Position numbers and translations under genes: made by a program. From IMG/VR virus record IMGVR_UViG_3300007512_000042, positions 1 through 58,656 of that record: a stretch of 58,656 nt of DNA. The stretch is one strand, 5' to 3'. The DNA is from a virus. Every line of letters starts with the position of its first letter. The first letter of the stretch is position 1. Below the pieces are notes generated by a model. It saw only the letters and a list, made by a program, of their open reading frames with translations, was not told where the DNA came from and searched no databases. Below, piece by piece: positions 35,147 through 43,276 of the stretch.

Positions 35147-35707
35147 ATGAACGAAATTAACGGTGAATTTGGCCCAAATAATCCAAGATCTTTAAATATT
35201 TTTATTCCACAGATTTCAGATCAAACGGTGGTAGATGATTGTATTTTGCCATTGCTTCAAGAGGCTATTGCTGAGGGTGAGTTCCTTTACCCTTATTATA
35301 TAGCGCCAAACCAGACTGAGAAAGCGTCTTTGGTCTTTGGTTATCTTTTTTCCGCGTGTGTTCGAGAAAAAACTTTTGCTTTGGCTTTAGATGGGAATAA
35401 TCCCGTGGGGTTTGAGGCTTATTTGCGTAGTCCATTTTGTGATTATTTTAAAACTCCTAATATCTATGATGGTTTGCTCACCTTTGTTTCAAAATCGTAT
35501 CGAAGAAAAGGGGTATCCACTAAGTTACGTAAATTTTTATTGAACACAGGAGGGTTTAAGAGAGGCGACATATTTCGCTTTAGCGTTAAAAGAGACAATG
35601 CGGCAGGGTACTTATCAGTAGAGAAACTTGCAAAAGAGCTTAACATTAATATGGTAGAAACCGGTGCTAACTATGAAGGCCAAGTCACTCACCAGCTTGA
35701 TATTTAA
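35147..35707 (+). CDS. GNAT-family acetyltransferase
   Basis: 186 residues. Central YDGLLTFVSKSYRRKGVSTKLRKFLL is the acetyl-CoA-binding motif A (RxxGx[GAS]). Preceding strand NPVGFEAYL and following FRFSVKRDNAAGYLSVEKL are typical GNAT elements. May acylate the amino group exposed on a sugar (inference from context). Confidence 0.72.
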   Translation: MNEINGEFGPNNPRSLNIFIPQISDQTVVDDCILPLLQEAIAEGEFLYPYYIAPNQTEKASLVFGYLFSACVREKTFALALDGNNPVGFEAYLRSPFCDYFKTPNIYDGLLTFVSKSYRRKGVSTKLRKFLLNTGGFKRGDIFRFSVKRDNAAGYLSVEKLAKELNINMVETGANYEGQVTHQLDI

Positions 35708-36296
35708 GGAGTTAACAGGGAAAGAGATTTTACCTGTTCAAGAGGCGTTTCTTGATGAAGTAGCCCCTATTGTTGCTGATTTTAAATATGATTTGCTTGA
35801 ACCTCCTAGCTCTGCCTCGGTAGCTCTTTCTGTTGCTTGTGACAAAGACCTTTATCAAACCCTATCTAACAGTATGGGTTTATGGGGCGCTAACCATTTT
35901 GTTTTTTCCGATGTTGTTCGTCAATGGCGTACGGGGGATTATCCTGATCTCATAGCGGGGATGGGTCACCCTAAGTTTAAAGGGGGCGACCCTCGTACAG
36001 CTGAAATAGAGGGGTTAGCCGTTAAACACAATATTTCCCTTTCTTCGTTAGGATCTTTTAAACAGTTTGGGGCTCAGAGAGGGCTATATGTTAATTTAGC
36101 TGGGTGCTTAGGGATGATATTATGGGACATGGGGTTCACGGAGGATAATGTAGATTTTTTTCCTATGGTATGGAGATTTTTGGGACTGACGAAGCTTTAT
36201 GGTTTTCTTAATGATGAAATTAAATTGGGAAGTGGAATAGATTGTATTAAAGAAGCTTACCGCAAGGTTTATCCAGATCGTTATGATACTCACTAA
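35673..36296 (+). CDS. Citrate-synthase/citryl-CoA-lyase-like protein
   Basis: 207 residues from ATG 35673, overlapping the GNAT gene by 35 bp. GLWGANHFVFSDVV (about 70-83) matches the G..GGAN.AV segment, and MGHPKFKGGDPRTAEIEGLAVKHN (about 97-120) matches GFGH..YK..DPRA, keeping the catalytic His and the DPR arginine. Citrate synthases are about 400 residues, so this is a shortened single-domain relative. It could join or cleave a small acyl-CoA, perhaps supplying an unusual acyl group to the neighbouring GNAT. Confidence 0.62.
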   Translation: MKAKSLTSLIFKELTGKEILPVQEAFLDEVAPIVADFKYDLLEPPSSASVALSVACDKDLYQTLSNSMGLWGANHFVFSDVVRQWRTGDYPDLIAGMGHPKFKGGDPRTAEIEGLAVKHNISLSSLGSFKQFGAQRGLYVNLAGCLGMILWDMGFTEDNVDFFPMVWRFLGLTKLYGFLNDEIKLGSGIDCIKEAYRKVYPDRYDTH

Positions 36297-37023
36297 TAGT
36301 TCTCAATTTATAGGACAACTTGTTTCCGACTTAAAGCCTATTGAGGAAACGATCTCAAACCCTTATTTTTCTTATACTTTAGGCTTTAATATTAAACATA
36401 ATGAAATTCGTCAATGCAAACTTTATATTCGTTTTTTTGATCGTGACGATTCTTTTTTAAAGTTTTTTGAAATTTTCACAGATGCAAACATTAAGGCAAT
36501 GGCTATTCATGATTTTCGCCACGCGGAAGACATTGCTTTTAAGAAGAGCGCATTAGGCTTTAAAGGATTTACCATTGGCCTTGTGAGAGATTTTAATACT
36601 AATAGAACAGGGTGTGGATGGGGGGCTCGTGCCACAAGCATTATTAGTGGTCCTTATTTTTATGGCTATAGATTTTTTGATGATTTCCTTTTCAGAAAAA
36701 TGTACAAATACGTCACACCTAATCTACGCTTTTTAAAGCTGCCCTTCATGACGGAGATGGTGGAAATACAAGAGTCCTTTGAGGAAAAAGAGCACAAATA
36801 TTGCTTGTGCCCCACGATAACAAGAGATAATTTAAGTGAAATTAGTCGATCTATAGAGGGAAACTTAAGCCCTTCGTGTAAATTATACCATAACGAAATT
36901 ATAAAGCTTAACCCCGCATTGACGCTGGTTAACATGGGGATAGGGCCTAACGAAGAAAAATTGTATTATCATAATTTTAAAAAATCTAACAAAATAAAAC
37001 ATTACTTTTTAAACGATGAATAG
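36283..37023 (+). CDS. Unknown protein next to the citrate-synthase-like gene (246 aa)
   Basis: Overlaps its upstream neighbour by 14 bp and the spanin-like gene by 8. Alternating strands such as FSYTLGFNIKHNE, CKLYIRFFD and FTIGLVRDF suggest a beta-rich fold; Cys pair CLC near 177. No signal peptide or membrane span. I do not recognise the family. Placement suggests a step in the glycan/acyl pathway. Confidence 0.6.
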   Translation: MILTNSSQFIGQLVSDLKPIEETISNPYFSYTLGFNIKHNEIRQCKLYIRFFDRDDSFLKFFEIFTDANIKAMAIHDFRHAEDIAFKKSALGFKGFTIGLVRDFNTNRTGCGWGARATSIISGPYFYGYRFFDDFLFRKMYKYVTPNLRFLKLPFMTEMVEIQESFEEKEHKYCLCPTITRDNLSEISRSIEGNLSPSCKLYHNEIIKLNPALTLVNMGIGPNEEKLYYHNFKKSNKIKHYFLNDE

Positions 37024-37444
37024 CTATATTTTAGGTGCAGCGTTGGGGGTCACCCTCTTAATATCCGCGGTGGGGTATTTTTTTTATAAAAAGAACGAAA
37101 AGCTGAAAGCTGAACTCACCACAATCAACCTTCAAGTAGAAAGCTACGAGAACAGGCTAGGACAATTGACCCAAGCGGTTGATGACGCCCAAAAAACAAT
37201 GGACACTCTACACGAACGCAATAACGCTATTGAAAAAGCTGCGGGCGATCGCAAAGAAGAGCTTGACAAAGTTCTCAGAACGCATAATATTGACAGGATC
37301 GCCGAGCGCAAGGCCTCCCTCCTTACTAGGAAGGTTAACAGGGCCAGCGCTAACGTGATGAAAACATTCGAAACGTTAACCGACCCTAAATATGTTTACA
37401 CCAAACCAATCGATTTCGGCGGTAGCGCCATGGAAGAAAATTAG
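37016..37444 (+). CDS. Inner-membrane coiled-coil protein, i-spanin-like
   Basis: 142 residues. One N-terminal transmembrane span (about 5-24, ILGAALGVTLLISAVGYFF) followed by a long periplasmic coiled coil (LKAELTTINLQVESYENRLGQ and on, to about 90). This is the shape of Rz-type i-spanins that fuse inner and outer membranes at lysis. A second small membrane gene is embedded in its 3' end in another frame, as Rz1 is in Rz, but that one has no lipobox. Confidence 0.55.
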   Translation: MNSYILGAALGVTLLISAVGYFFYKKNEKLKAELTTINLQVESYENRLGQLTQAVDDAQKTMDTLHERNNAIEKAAGDRKEELDKVLRTHNIDRIAERKASLLTRKVNRASANVMKTFETLTDPKYVYTKPIDFGGSAMEEN

Positions 37445-37559
37445 TATTAAGATATTTTTCACTACCGTTGCCTTAGTTTCAATGTATTTAGTGGGGTGGT
37501 CTTCTTACAACTATGCCCTTCAGTTTACATCTTACCCAGCAACAAAAGCAATAAAATGA
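37392..37559 (+). CDS. Small single-span membrane protein overlapping the spanin-like gene
   Basis: 55 residues starting inside the 3' end of the 37016 gene. Short polar start MFTPNQSISAVAPWKK, then one hydrophobic span (ISIKIFFTTVALVSMYLVGW) and a short tail. The overlap recalls Rz/Rz1 nesting, but no lipobox Cys is present. Confidence 0.55.
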   Translation: MFTPNQSISAVAPWKKISIKIFFTTVALVSMYLVGWSSYNYALQFTSYPATKAIK

Positions 37560-37569
37560 AACGGATTAT

Positions 37570-37650
37570 ATGTTATGGGATGAATGGAAGCTTTCAAAAG
37601 TATTTACTAAAACCCTGTCCGAGTTGGAGATCCCAATCGAAGATAAATAA
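37570..37650 (+). CDS. Possible 26-residue peptide
   Basis: Frame MLWDEWKLSKVFTKTLSELE and on, ending TAATG with the HIT gene start. May serve mainly for translational coupling. Confidence 0.35.
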   Translation: MLWDEWKLSKVFTKTLSELEIPIEDK

Positions 37651-38045
37651 TGAAAGATTGTCGTTTTTGTGACCTCAGCCTCCATGCGGTGATGGATACC
37701 GACGAGTATGCCGCCTCTTTTCTTGATGCTTGGCCAGTGGTAGAATTTCATACGCTTTTTATTCCTCGTCGCCATGTCTTGACTTATTTTGATTTGAGCG
37801 AAGAGGAATTGCAAAGTATCCATAAGTTAATAATGACGCAGCGCAAGCGTATTTTAGATCAAGATCCAACCATAGAAGGTTTTAATATTGGGTGGAATTG
37901 CGGGAAGGCGGCTGGTCAAAGTGTTTTCCATGCTCACTGTCATTTAATTGCTCGCAAAGAGGGTGAAAAAATTCAGCGTAAGATATCAGAGCCGCCATCT
38001 TTCCTTCATCCGTGGGTAGATGAGCTTGGAATCTTACAAAAGTGA
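37650..38045 (+). CDS. HIT-family nucleotide hydrolase
   Basis: 131 residues. CxxC at the N-terminus (CRFCDL), middle FIPRRHVLTYFDL, and the catalytic histidine triad VFHAHCHLIAR near 103-113. HIT proteins cleave AMP from adenylylated compounds. It may act on nucleotide waste or an adenylylated metabolite; specificity unknown. Confidence 0.88.
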   Translation: MKDCRFCDLSLHAVMDTDEYAASFLDAWPVVEFHTLFIPRRHVLTYFDLSEEELQSIHKLIMTQRKRILDQDPTIEGFNIGWNCGKAAGQSVFHAHCHLIARKEGEKIQRKISEPPSFLHPWVDELGILQK

Positions 38046-38260
38046 ACGAAAAAAGGCCAAATAATAAATATGCGCGAAACAAACAAAAGGCCACCAAGAG
38101 GGCGTCGCTCGACCATGGAATATGTGAAATATGTGGGGGAGAGTTTAGAGCTTCTCATAATTTTGAAAAGGACTTGGAGTGTGAATTGATATGGGTCAAA
38201 TATAAAAGAAAAACGATTTTAGTTTGCGACCAGTGTAAAAAAGAGTTAGAATCAACATAA
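38042..38260 (+). CDS. Small zinc-ribbon protein with PNK-type N-terminus
   Basis: 72 residues from a GTG overlapping the HIT stop (GTGA). N-terminus NEKRPNNKYARNK resembles those of the genes at 39687 and 39806. CEICGG and CDQCKKE form a probable zinc site. Function unknown. Confidence 0.65.
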   Translation: MNEKRPNNKYARNKQKATKRASLDHGICEICGGEFRASHNFEKDLECELIWVKYKRKTILVCDQCKKELEST

Positions 38261-38265
38261 TAATT

Positions 38266-38499
38266 ATGTATGCAGCATACAAAAACGAACCCCAATTTTC
38301 ACATGATCCCGCTCCCGATAACACTCCGGTTAGATCGCATCAAATAAGACTAAGTGACAAGCAAATTGATTCTCTTAAAAGCCTGAAAAGTAGAAATTAC
38401 GGGGGCCTAACCTTAGGAGTAGCAAACGAATTTAATATCTTAGTATCAGTTGTTAACCAACTTACAGAAGACGATGAAGTTTTAGATAATTATGATTAA
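38266..38499 (+). CDS. Small hypothetical protein (77 aa)
   Basis: HQIRLSDKQIDSLKSLKSRNYGGLTLGVANEFNILVSVVNQL looks like a short DNA-binding or dimerising helix pair; acidic tail. No family recognised. Confidence 0.55.
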   Translation: MYAAYKNEPQFSHDPAPDNTPVRSHQIRLSDKQIDSLKSLKSRNYGGLTLGVANEFNILVSVVNQLTEDDEVLDNYD

Positions 38500-38505
38500 A
38501 AATTT

Positions 38506-39204
38506 ATGAAAAAGTTAAAAATACTACTATTATTACTGACCGTGCTTATTGTTAGCGCCTCAGCAATAGCCGCTCCAACAATGCCGGGAAGCATAAAAAT
38601 TTCTGGAGTAACACATAATAGCGTAAAAATAGATTGGCGCGAATCTATCTCTATGAGCGGAGAAGGCAAAGTCATATACGAAGTTAAGATGCGTATTCGC
38701 AAGGGAGACAAGCCATCCGAGTGGGGGTTTCATGGAGGTTGTTGTTTGTCAAGAGATAACAGCGTAATAGTTAGCGGTCTTTTGCCCGAAACGAAATACG
38801 AGATTAGAATAGTTGCGTACGACTCCTCTGGAGAAAACAGTAAAGCCCGAATGAAAGAGAACGCTTTTACTACTTTAGAAAAGCCAACTACATACCAAGT
38901 GCTAAAAAGTTTCCCTGTAGGATTTTCTCTGGTAAGCATTCCATTTAAATTTGTTGATAATACAGTAAAATATATATTTGGAACAGAAGCGTTCTTTAAC
39001 AAACATCTTACGATCTACAAATACAATCGACAAACTGGTTTTGCTATTAACAGTTATGACCTCGATTTTGGCTGGGATGACGAATCAATGGTGCTGGAAG
39101 CTGGAGAAGCTATTTGGATACTGAACGATTCCCCCAGCGGAGAGATAAGACATAGAGCGTTCAGAGGAAATGTTTCAGACAAGTGGCGAGAGATAGATGA
39201 ATAA
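38506..39204 (+). CDS. Secreted fibronectin type III protein
   Basis: 232 residues. Signal peptide 1-23 (KKLKILLLLLTVLIVSASAIA) with likely cleavage before APTMPG. One FN3 domain (about 24-125): P..P..I.ISGVTHNSVKIDW, then VSGLLPETKYEIRIVAYDSSGENS. The C-terminal 100 residues have strand-rich sequence with FGWDDESMVLEAGEAIWI. Exported to periplasm or surface; may bind host surface glycans (inference). Confidence 0.72.
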   Translation: MKKLKILLLLLTVLIVSASAIAAPTMPGSIKISGVTHNSVKIDWRESISMSGEGKVIYEVKMRIRKGDKPSEWGFHGGCCLSRDNSVIVSGLLPETKYEIRIVAYDSSGENSKARMKENAFTTLEKPTTYQVLKSFPVGFSLVSIPFKFVDNTVKYIFGTEAFFNKHLTIYKYNRQTGFAINSYDLDFGWDDESMVLEAGEAIWILNDSPSGEIRHRAFRGNVSDKWREIDE

Positions 39205-39207
39205 GTA

Positions 39208-39393
39208 ATGCCTTGTAACACTAATATAACCTGCGTTTGCCAATTAGAAGTTTCCGATGCTGACGAATACGAAGCTCTACAAGAAGTAGTTGAAATGATC
39301 GAAAAAAAATACGAGCTGTCCGAAAATGTCACTCTAACAGTGAAAGAAACAGTGACGACATCTTCATCGGGCTGCGGTGTAAACTATAAATAA
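39208..39393 (+). CDS. Small Cys-containing hypothetical protein (61 aa)
   Basis: CNTNITCVCQ at the start and SSSGCG near the end, a Glu-rich middle. No signal peptide; function unknown. Confidence 0.5.
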   Translation: MPCNTNITCVCQLEVSDADEYEALQEVVEMIEKKYELSENVTLTVKETVTTSSSGCGVNYK

Positions 39394-39397
39394 GAAA

Positions 39398-39487
39398 ATG
39401 TCCAATAAACATAAAATTATATGGTGGCTTATTATTTTAGGGGCTATAATTCTAAATTGCGTACTAGCTGCTAAATATTTAACTTGA
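39398..39487 (+). CDS. 29-residue single-span membrane peptide
   Basis: MSNKHKIIWWLIILGAIILN and on: a Lys-rich start and one transmembrane span. Stop overlaps the TTG start of the next gene (TTGA). Confidence 0.5.
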   Translation: MSNKHKIIWWLIILGAIILNCVLAAKYLT

Positions 39488-39684
39488 AAATATTAAAAAA
39501 TTTATGGTTAATCTGGTGTCGTACAGTCGATCATCGCATAGGCAAAACAGATGAAGATGAGCCAGACATTCCTATACTTTCTTTGCGGCAGGCTCAAGTT
39601 AGTCTTTTTTTAAGAACTTTTATAATTTTGGTGAACTTAATTACTTGTTTTTTTATCGTGGCGAATATAATACATAAATGGTAA
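39484..39684 (+). CDS. Small membrane protein, TTG start (66 aa)
   Basis: Starts TTG in a TTGA overlap. Basic N-terminus KILKNLWLIWCRTVDHRIGK, acidic DEDEPD, and a C-terminal transmembrane span (about 46-64). Function unknown. Confidence 0.55.
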   Translation: MKILKNLWLIWCRTVDHRIGKTDEDEPDIPILSLRQAQVSLFLRTFIILVNLITCFFIVANIIHKW

Positions 39685-39686
39685 TT

Positions 39687-39809
39687 ATGAAGAAAAAAAA
39701 GCCAAATAAATTTATCGCACGAGAGAAACCTAAAACGAGTTGTGAATTTGTTCCATTTACGATTGAAAATTTTCCAAATAAAAAATATAATATAACATTT
39801 GAAATATGA
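39687..39809 (+). CDS. 40-residue protein with PNK-ARE N-terminus
   Basis: N-terminus MKKKKPNKFIAREKPK belongs to the local repeated motif; its stop overlaps the next ATG (ATGA). Confidence 0.5.
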   Translation: MKKKKPNKFIAREKPKTSCEFVPFTIENFPNKKYNITFEI

Positions 39810-40009
39810 ACGAAAAAATGCCAAATAAGATGTGTGCGCGAGAGTCAAAAGTGAACGAAAAATCGCCAAATAAGATGCGCGTGCGGGAGGCCGACCACTA
39901 TTTTAAAATTTTAAATAAAATCCAAAAAGAGCGGAGCCAAATAAATTTTGATAGTCTTTATGCTCGCCAAATGATTGCAGCCAAAATCGCTGACTCTTAC
40001 GACCTTTGA
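39806..40009 (+). CDS. Small basic protein with two PNK-ARE motifs (67 aa)
   Basis: Contains NEKMPNKMCARE and, 15 residues later, NEKSPNKMRVRE, an internal repeat encoded by near-identical DNA. The rest is helical. Function unknown. Confidence 0.55.
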   Translation: MNEKMPNKMCARESKVNEKSPNKMRVREADHYFKILNKIQKERSQINFDSLYARQMIAAKIADSYDL

Positions 40010-40332
40010 GCAAAAAAAACAATACAATGAATAAGATTTTTTTATTATTTTTAATTATTTTGACAGGATGCGCTTCTCCCCGAATTGCCCTTGAAAACAA
40101 ACCTATTCCTTTCGTTAAGCCTCCATTGCCAGCCGGAATCGACTTGCGCGAAGTGGAGTGGCAAGTATTAAGCGTCAACACAAACGCTTGGTTTGCGCTA
40201 GATACTGAAAATTATTTAGGTCTTTCAAAAAACATGGTAGACATAGCTGAATACATACAAAAATTGCGGATTGTAACAGAGCAATATCAAACCAATTATA
40301 GCAAAATGTTCCCAAATAAGACAAATGACTAA
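40006..40332 (+). CDS. Outer-membrane lipoprotein, o-spanin-like
   Basis: 108 residues from TTG 40006 in a TTGA overlap; ATG 40027 is an alternative that gives a shorter n-region. Signal peptide ends with lipobox ILTGC, then ASPRIALENKPIPFVKPPLPAG, a Pro-rich segment, and a helical C-terminus. This shape fits Rz1/o-spanin proteins; it could pair with the 37016 product. Confidence 0.6.
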   Translation: MSKKNNTMNKIFLLFLIILTGCASPRIALENKPIPFVKPPLPAGIDLREVEWQVLSVNTNAWFALDTENYLGLSKNMVDIAEYIQKLRIVTEQYQTNYSKMFPNKTND

Positions 40333-40786
40333 AATTGCTATTGTAAGTGGAGGGTTCGACCCTGTTCATGTAGGTCATGTTGAGTTAATCAATCAAGCGA
40401 GTTCAATCGTAAGTCACGACGGAGGGGGCGTAATCGTCATTCTTAATACAGATGAATTTTTAACACGCAAAAAAGGGAAGCCCTTTATGCCATTTTTTGA
40501 GCGTCAAATAATTTTAGAAAATTTAAAAAATGTTGACTTGGTAATAAAGCCGACCGATAAAGATGATACTGTCAGAGAAACCCTCAAGTCGCTTGCAAAA
40601 TTGGCAGAGAATGAATACAAGTTATATTTTTGCCAAGGAGGGGATAGAACTTACGACAAGGACAACCCTTCTAATACGCCCGAACACGATGTATGCAAAG
40701 AAGTGGGCATTGAACCGATTTATGGATTAGGAGACAAAGTTCAAAGTAGCAGTTGGCTCATAAAAAACAGTAGTAAAAAGAATTAA
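40325..40786 (+). CDS. Nucleotidyltransferase (cytidylyl/HldE-type)
   Basis: 153 residues. GGFDPVHVGHVEL is the HxGH nucleotide-binding motif, followed by VIVILNTDEFL, FFERQIILENLKNVD, FCQGGDRT and the late SSSWLI in place of ISSTxI. It resembles glycerol-3-phosphate cytidylyltransferases and the adenylyltransferase domain of HldE, which makes ADP-heptose, the donor used by TibC-type enzymes. Substrate is not proved. Last gene before the rII promoter. Confidence 0.8.
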   Translation: MTKIAIVSGGFDPVHVGHVELINQASSIVSHDGGGVIVILNTDEFLTRKKGKPFMPFFERQIILENLKNVDLVIKPTDKDDTVRETLKSLAKLAENEYKLYFCQGGDRTYDKDNPSNTPEHDVCKEVGIEPIYGLGDKVQSSSWLIKNSSKKN

Positions 40787-40820
40787 ACAAAACTTTTAAA
40801 AACTTTTTTTAGTTTTGGGC

Positions 40821-40848
40821 TTGACTTATTTTGCAGGGGTGCTATACT
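40821..40848 (+). promoter_or_regulatory. Promoter of the rIIA-rIIB operon
   Basis: TTGACT (40821-40826), 16 bp spacer, TATACT (40843-40848). ATG 40859 is 10 bases on, predicting a leader of about 4 nt. Confidence 0.78.
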
Positions 40849-40858
40849 TGGTTCCGTT

Positions 40859-43261
40859 ATGATTACTAAACAGTCCGATATTAACCTCAAGCAATCGCAA
40901 GATTTCAAATCCTATACCTTTGGGATTAAGGATACAGGTCTTGCTCATATCTTCAATGTTCTGCGTAACCAGTTATACTCTGATAAGATTCTCGCAGTCA
41001 TTAGAGAATACTCTGCAAACGCTATTGATGCTCACGCCGAACTTGGCAAGCAATCAACCCCAATCAAAGTTACCCTTCCTAACAAACTAAACCTCAAGTT
41101 AAAGATTCGTGATTTTGGTCGAGGGTTGACCGAAAACCAGATTGGTGAGATTTACGCAATGTATGGAGAATCTACCAAGCGCGGCACAAACCAGCAAGTT
41201 GGTCAGTTGGGCCTTGGATGCAAGTCAGCATTTGCTTATGGTGATAATTTTGTAATTAACTCCTTTGTAGGTGGGAATGTTACTTCTTACAATGCTTTCA
41301 TTGACCCATCTCAAGTTGGTCGAATATCTAAATTGCATAGCAAAAAGACCAAGGAAAAGAACGGTATCGAAATTGAGATACCTGTCAATCAAGATGATGT
41401 TGACGCATTTAGAGAAAAAGCGATTGACCTTTTCCAGAATTTTGAGGTAAAACCCGATATAGAGGGGCAATCTATCCAAGATGCCATTAGTGATGGTGAT
41501 GTTCTTATCGGTAGCGATGACGGTTCATGGAAAGTGATTCGTAATTCATCGTCAGTTGCCGTGATGGGTAACATTCCTTATCCTATTGATGGGTATGCGA
41601 TGGATTTTGATTACCGAGAGGAAGCGCATCTACGAACTTTAGTAAATTTGGGGGTGCGCTTGCGTGTCGATATTGGGGATTTGGAGGTTGCGGCTAGTCG
41701 TGAAGCACTTCAATACACCAAGGCAACGAAAGAGTCTATACGCAAAAAGTTGCAAGAGATTGTGGATGCCTTACCTACTTTATTGGGCCAAAGATTTAGT
41801 GAATGTAAATCAATGTGGGAAGCAAAATGTCTCTATCAAGCGAGTTTTGGTTATGGTGGATTTGCTTACCATTTAAGTGATATTATGGATAAAAAGGGGG
41901 TCACTTGGGTAGATTCTCAAGGCAAATCCCACAAAATTACAGACGCTAGTTTTAAGTTTGCCGAAAACACTACGGGGGGTAGTGGATGCCTAATCTCTGT
42001 TTATGCGAAAAATCGCCACGGCAAGCGACGAGTTAAAAGCGATAAAGATTCTCGCGTTCACGCTTCTGGTGAGAAGATATTATTTGTAGAGGATGATAGA
42101 GATACCCATGTCGGTCGTATGAATCGTATTGCTCCCCTTTTGGAAAATTACGAAGGTCGTGCAGATGACGAGGACATGAAGGACAAACCTATCTACGATA
42201 AGATATATCTAATCCATTATGATTCCCCTGCAATCAAGCGCAATGTTTTAGAGAAGAATAAGTTTGATGCACCTACTGAAAAACTGTCGTCACTTCATCC
42301 AGTTAAGTTGACCGTGGTTTATCCACGCGACACTAGCGTAAAGCACGGTAACATAAATGCTGGAGGGGTTTCCAAGGCCAAGCATACTTCTAATGTTTTT
42401 GTTTTTGATACAGATTTCAACGGAGGTAACTGGCATCACCCTAAAAGCGATTTCTTTAAAATTCAAGAGGTAGAATTGGATAATATAAAAAATGGTGTCT
42501 ATGTAATTTTAGATAAATTTTATATTAAAAACCCCGAAGGTGCAGAGCAGCATCCGAACACAATCAAGGAAATGACTGCATCCTATAAAGGTTTAACAGG
42601 AAAAGACTTGCCCACGGTGTATGCCTTTAAAGTGAAACAAGAGGATGTTCCTAAAAAACAAAAAGGATGGACAGACTTACATTCTTGGTATAAAGCCGCA
42701 GTTAACAAGTATCTTGAAGATAACTCACTTACACAAGAGTTTGTTGATTCCGAAGCAGCGAGCAAACATCTAGGAAATAGTGACCATTGTGACTTTCATT
42801 TCCTGTTGCGTAAGATGGCCAAGTGCAAGGATGCGACAAACCATCGTAATCCCATTAAATCGGAGCCTTCTTTAGTGGAAGAAGCATTAAGCAAAATAGC
42901 ACTTGACAACTCTCCCTTAAAGAAGTATCTTAAAGCAGTTGAATCTATGGTTCCAACTCAAGCTCAAGACAAGCAGATGCGAAACATTCGTGAGCAGTTG
43001 GGAAAAGACTTCAAAAATTGGCACAAGGGCGATAAAGTTACTGTTTCGCATGACCTTGACAAGCTATATGCAAAAGTAATTAGAACCTACAAGATGCTCC
43101 ATTATTACGAGGACAATTTCTTGTGCGGTTGGGGCTACCAAGGTCGTGATTTCAAAAAATCTTGGAAAGATTTGACCAACTATGCGAATCTGGTGGATGC
43201 TACTTATGTTCGCACTAACATTTTTGAAGAAGCAAATAAAATTGAAGCAAAAAAACAATAA
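40859..43261 (+). CDS. rIIA: rIIA-like GHKL ATPase
   Basis: 800 residues. The N-terminal GHKL fold is clear: N-box REYSANAIDAH (E50, N54), G1 box DFGRGL (D85, G87), G2 box GQLGLGCKSAF (115-125). The rest matches the layout of T4-like rIIA with a long C-terminal region. In T4, rIIA is a membrane-associated protein needed to grow on lambda lysogens; the biochemical role is unclear. Followed directly by rIIB, as in T4. Confidence 0.88.
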   Translation: MITKQSDINLKQSQDFKSYTFGIKDTGLAHIFNVLRNQLYSDKILAVIREYSANAIDAHAELGKQSTPIKVTLPNKLNLKLKIRDFGRGLTENQIGEIYAMYGESTKRGTNQQVGQLGLGCKSAFAYGDNFVINSFVGGNVTSYNAFIDPSQVGRISKLHSKKTKEKNGIEIEIPVNQDDVDAFREKAIDLFQNFEVKPDIEGQSIQDAISDGDVLIGSDDGSWKVIRNSSSVAVMGNIPYPIDGYAMDFDYREEAHLRTLVNLGVRLRVDIGDLEVAASREALQYTKATKESIRKKLQEIVDALPTLLGQRFSECKSMWEAKCLYQASFGYGGFAYHLSDIMDKKGVTWVDSQGKSHKITDASFKFAENTTGGSGCLISVYAKNRHGKRRVKSDKDSRVHASGEKILFVEDDRDTHVGRMNRIAPLLENYEGRADDEDMKDKPIYDKIYLIHYDSPAIKRNVLEKNKFDAPTEKLSSLHPVKLTVVYPRDTSVKHGNINAGGVSKAKHTSNVFVFDTDFNGGNWHHPKSDFFKIQEVELDNIKNGVYVILDKFYIKNPEGAEQHPNTIKEMTASYKGLTGKDLPTVYAFKVKQEDVPKKQKGWTDLHSWYKAAVNKYLEDNSLTQEFVDSEAASKHLGNSDHCDFHFLLRKMAKCKDATNHRNPIKSEPSLVEEALSKIALDNSPLKKYLKAVESMVPTQAQDKQMRNIREQLGKDFKNWHKGDKVTVSHDLDKLYAKVIRTYKMLHYYEDNFLCGWGYQGRDFKKSWKDLTNYANLVDATYVRTNIFEEANKIEAKKQ

Positions 43262-43276
43262 TTGAAAGAACAAAAA

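Noticed and set aside
40787-40815. Terminator between the nucleotidyltransferase and rIIA
   Set aside because: CAAAACT and AGTTTTG could pair, but the loop is long, the stem AT-rich and no T-run follows.
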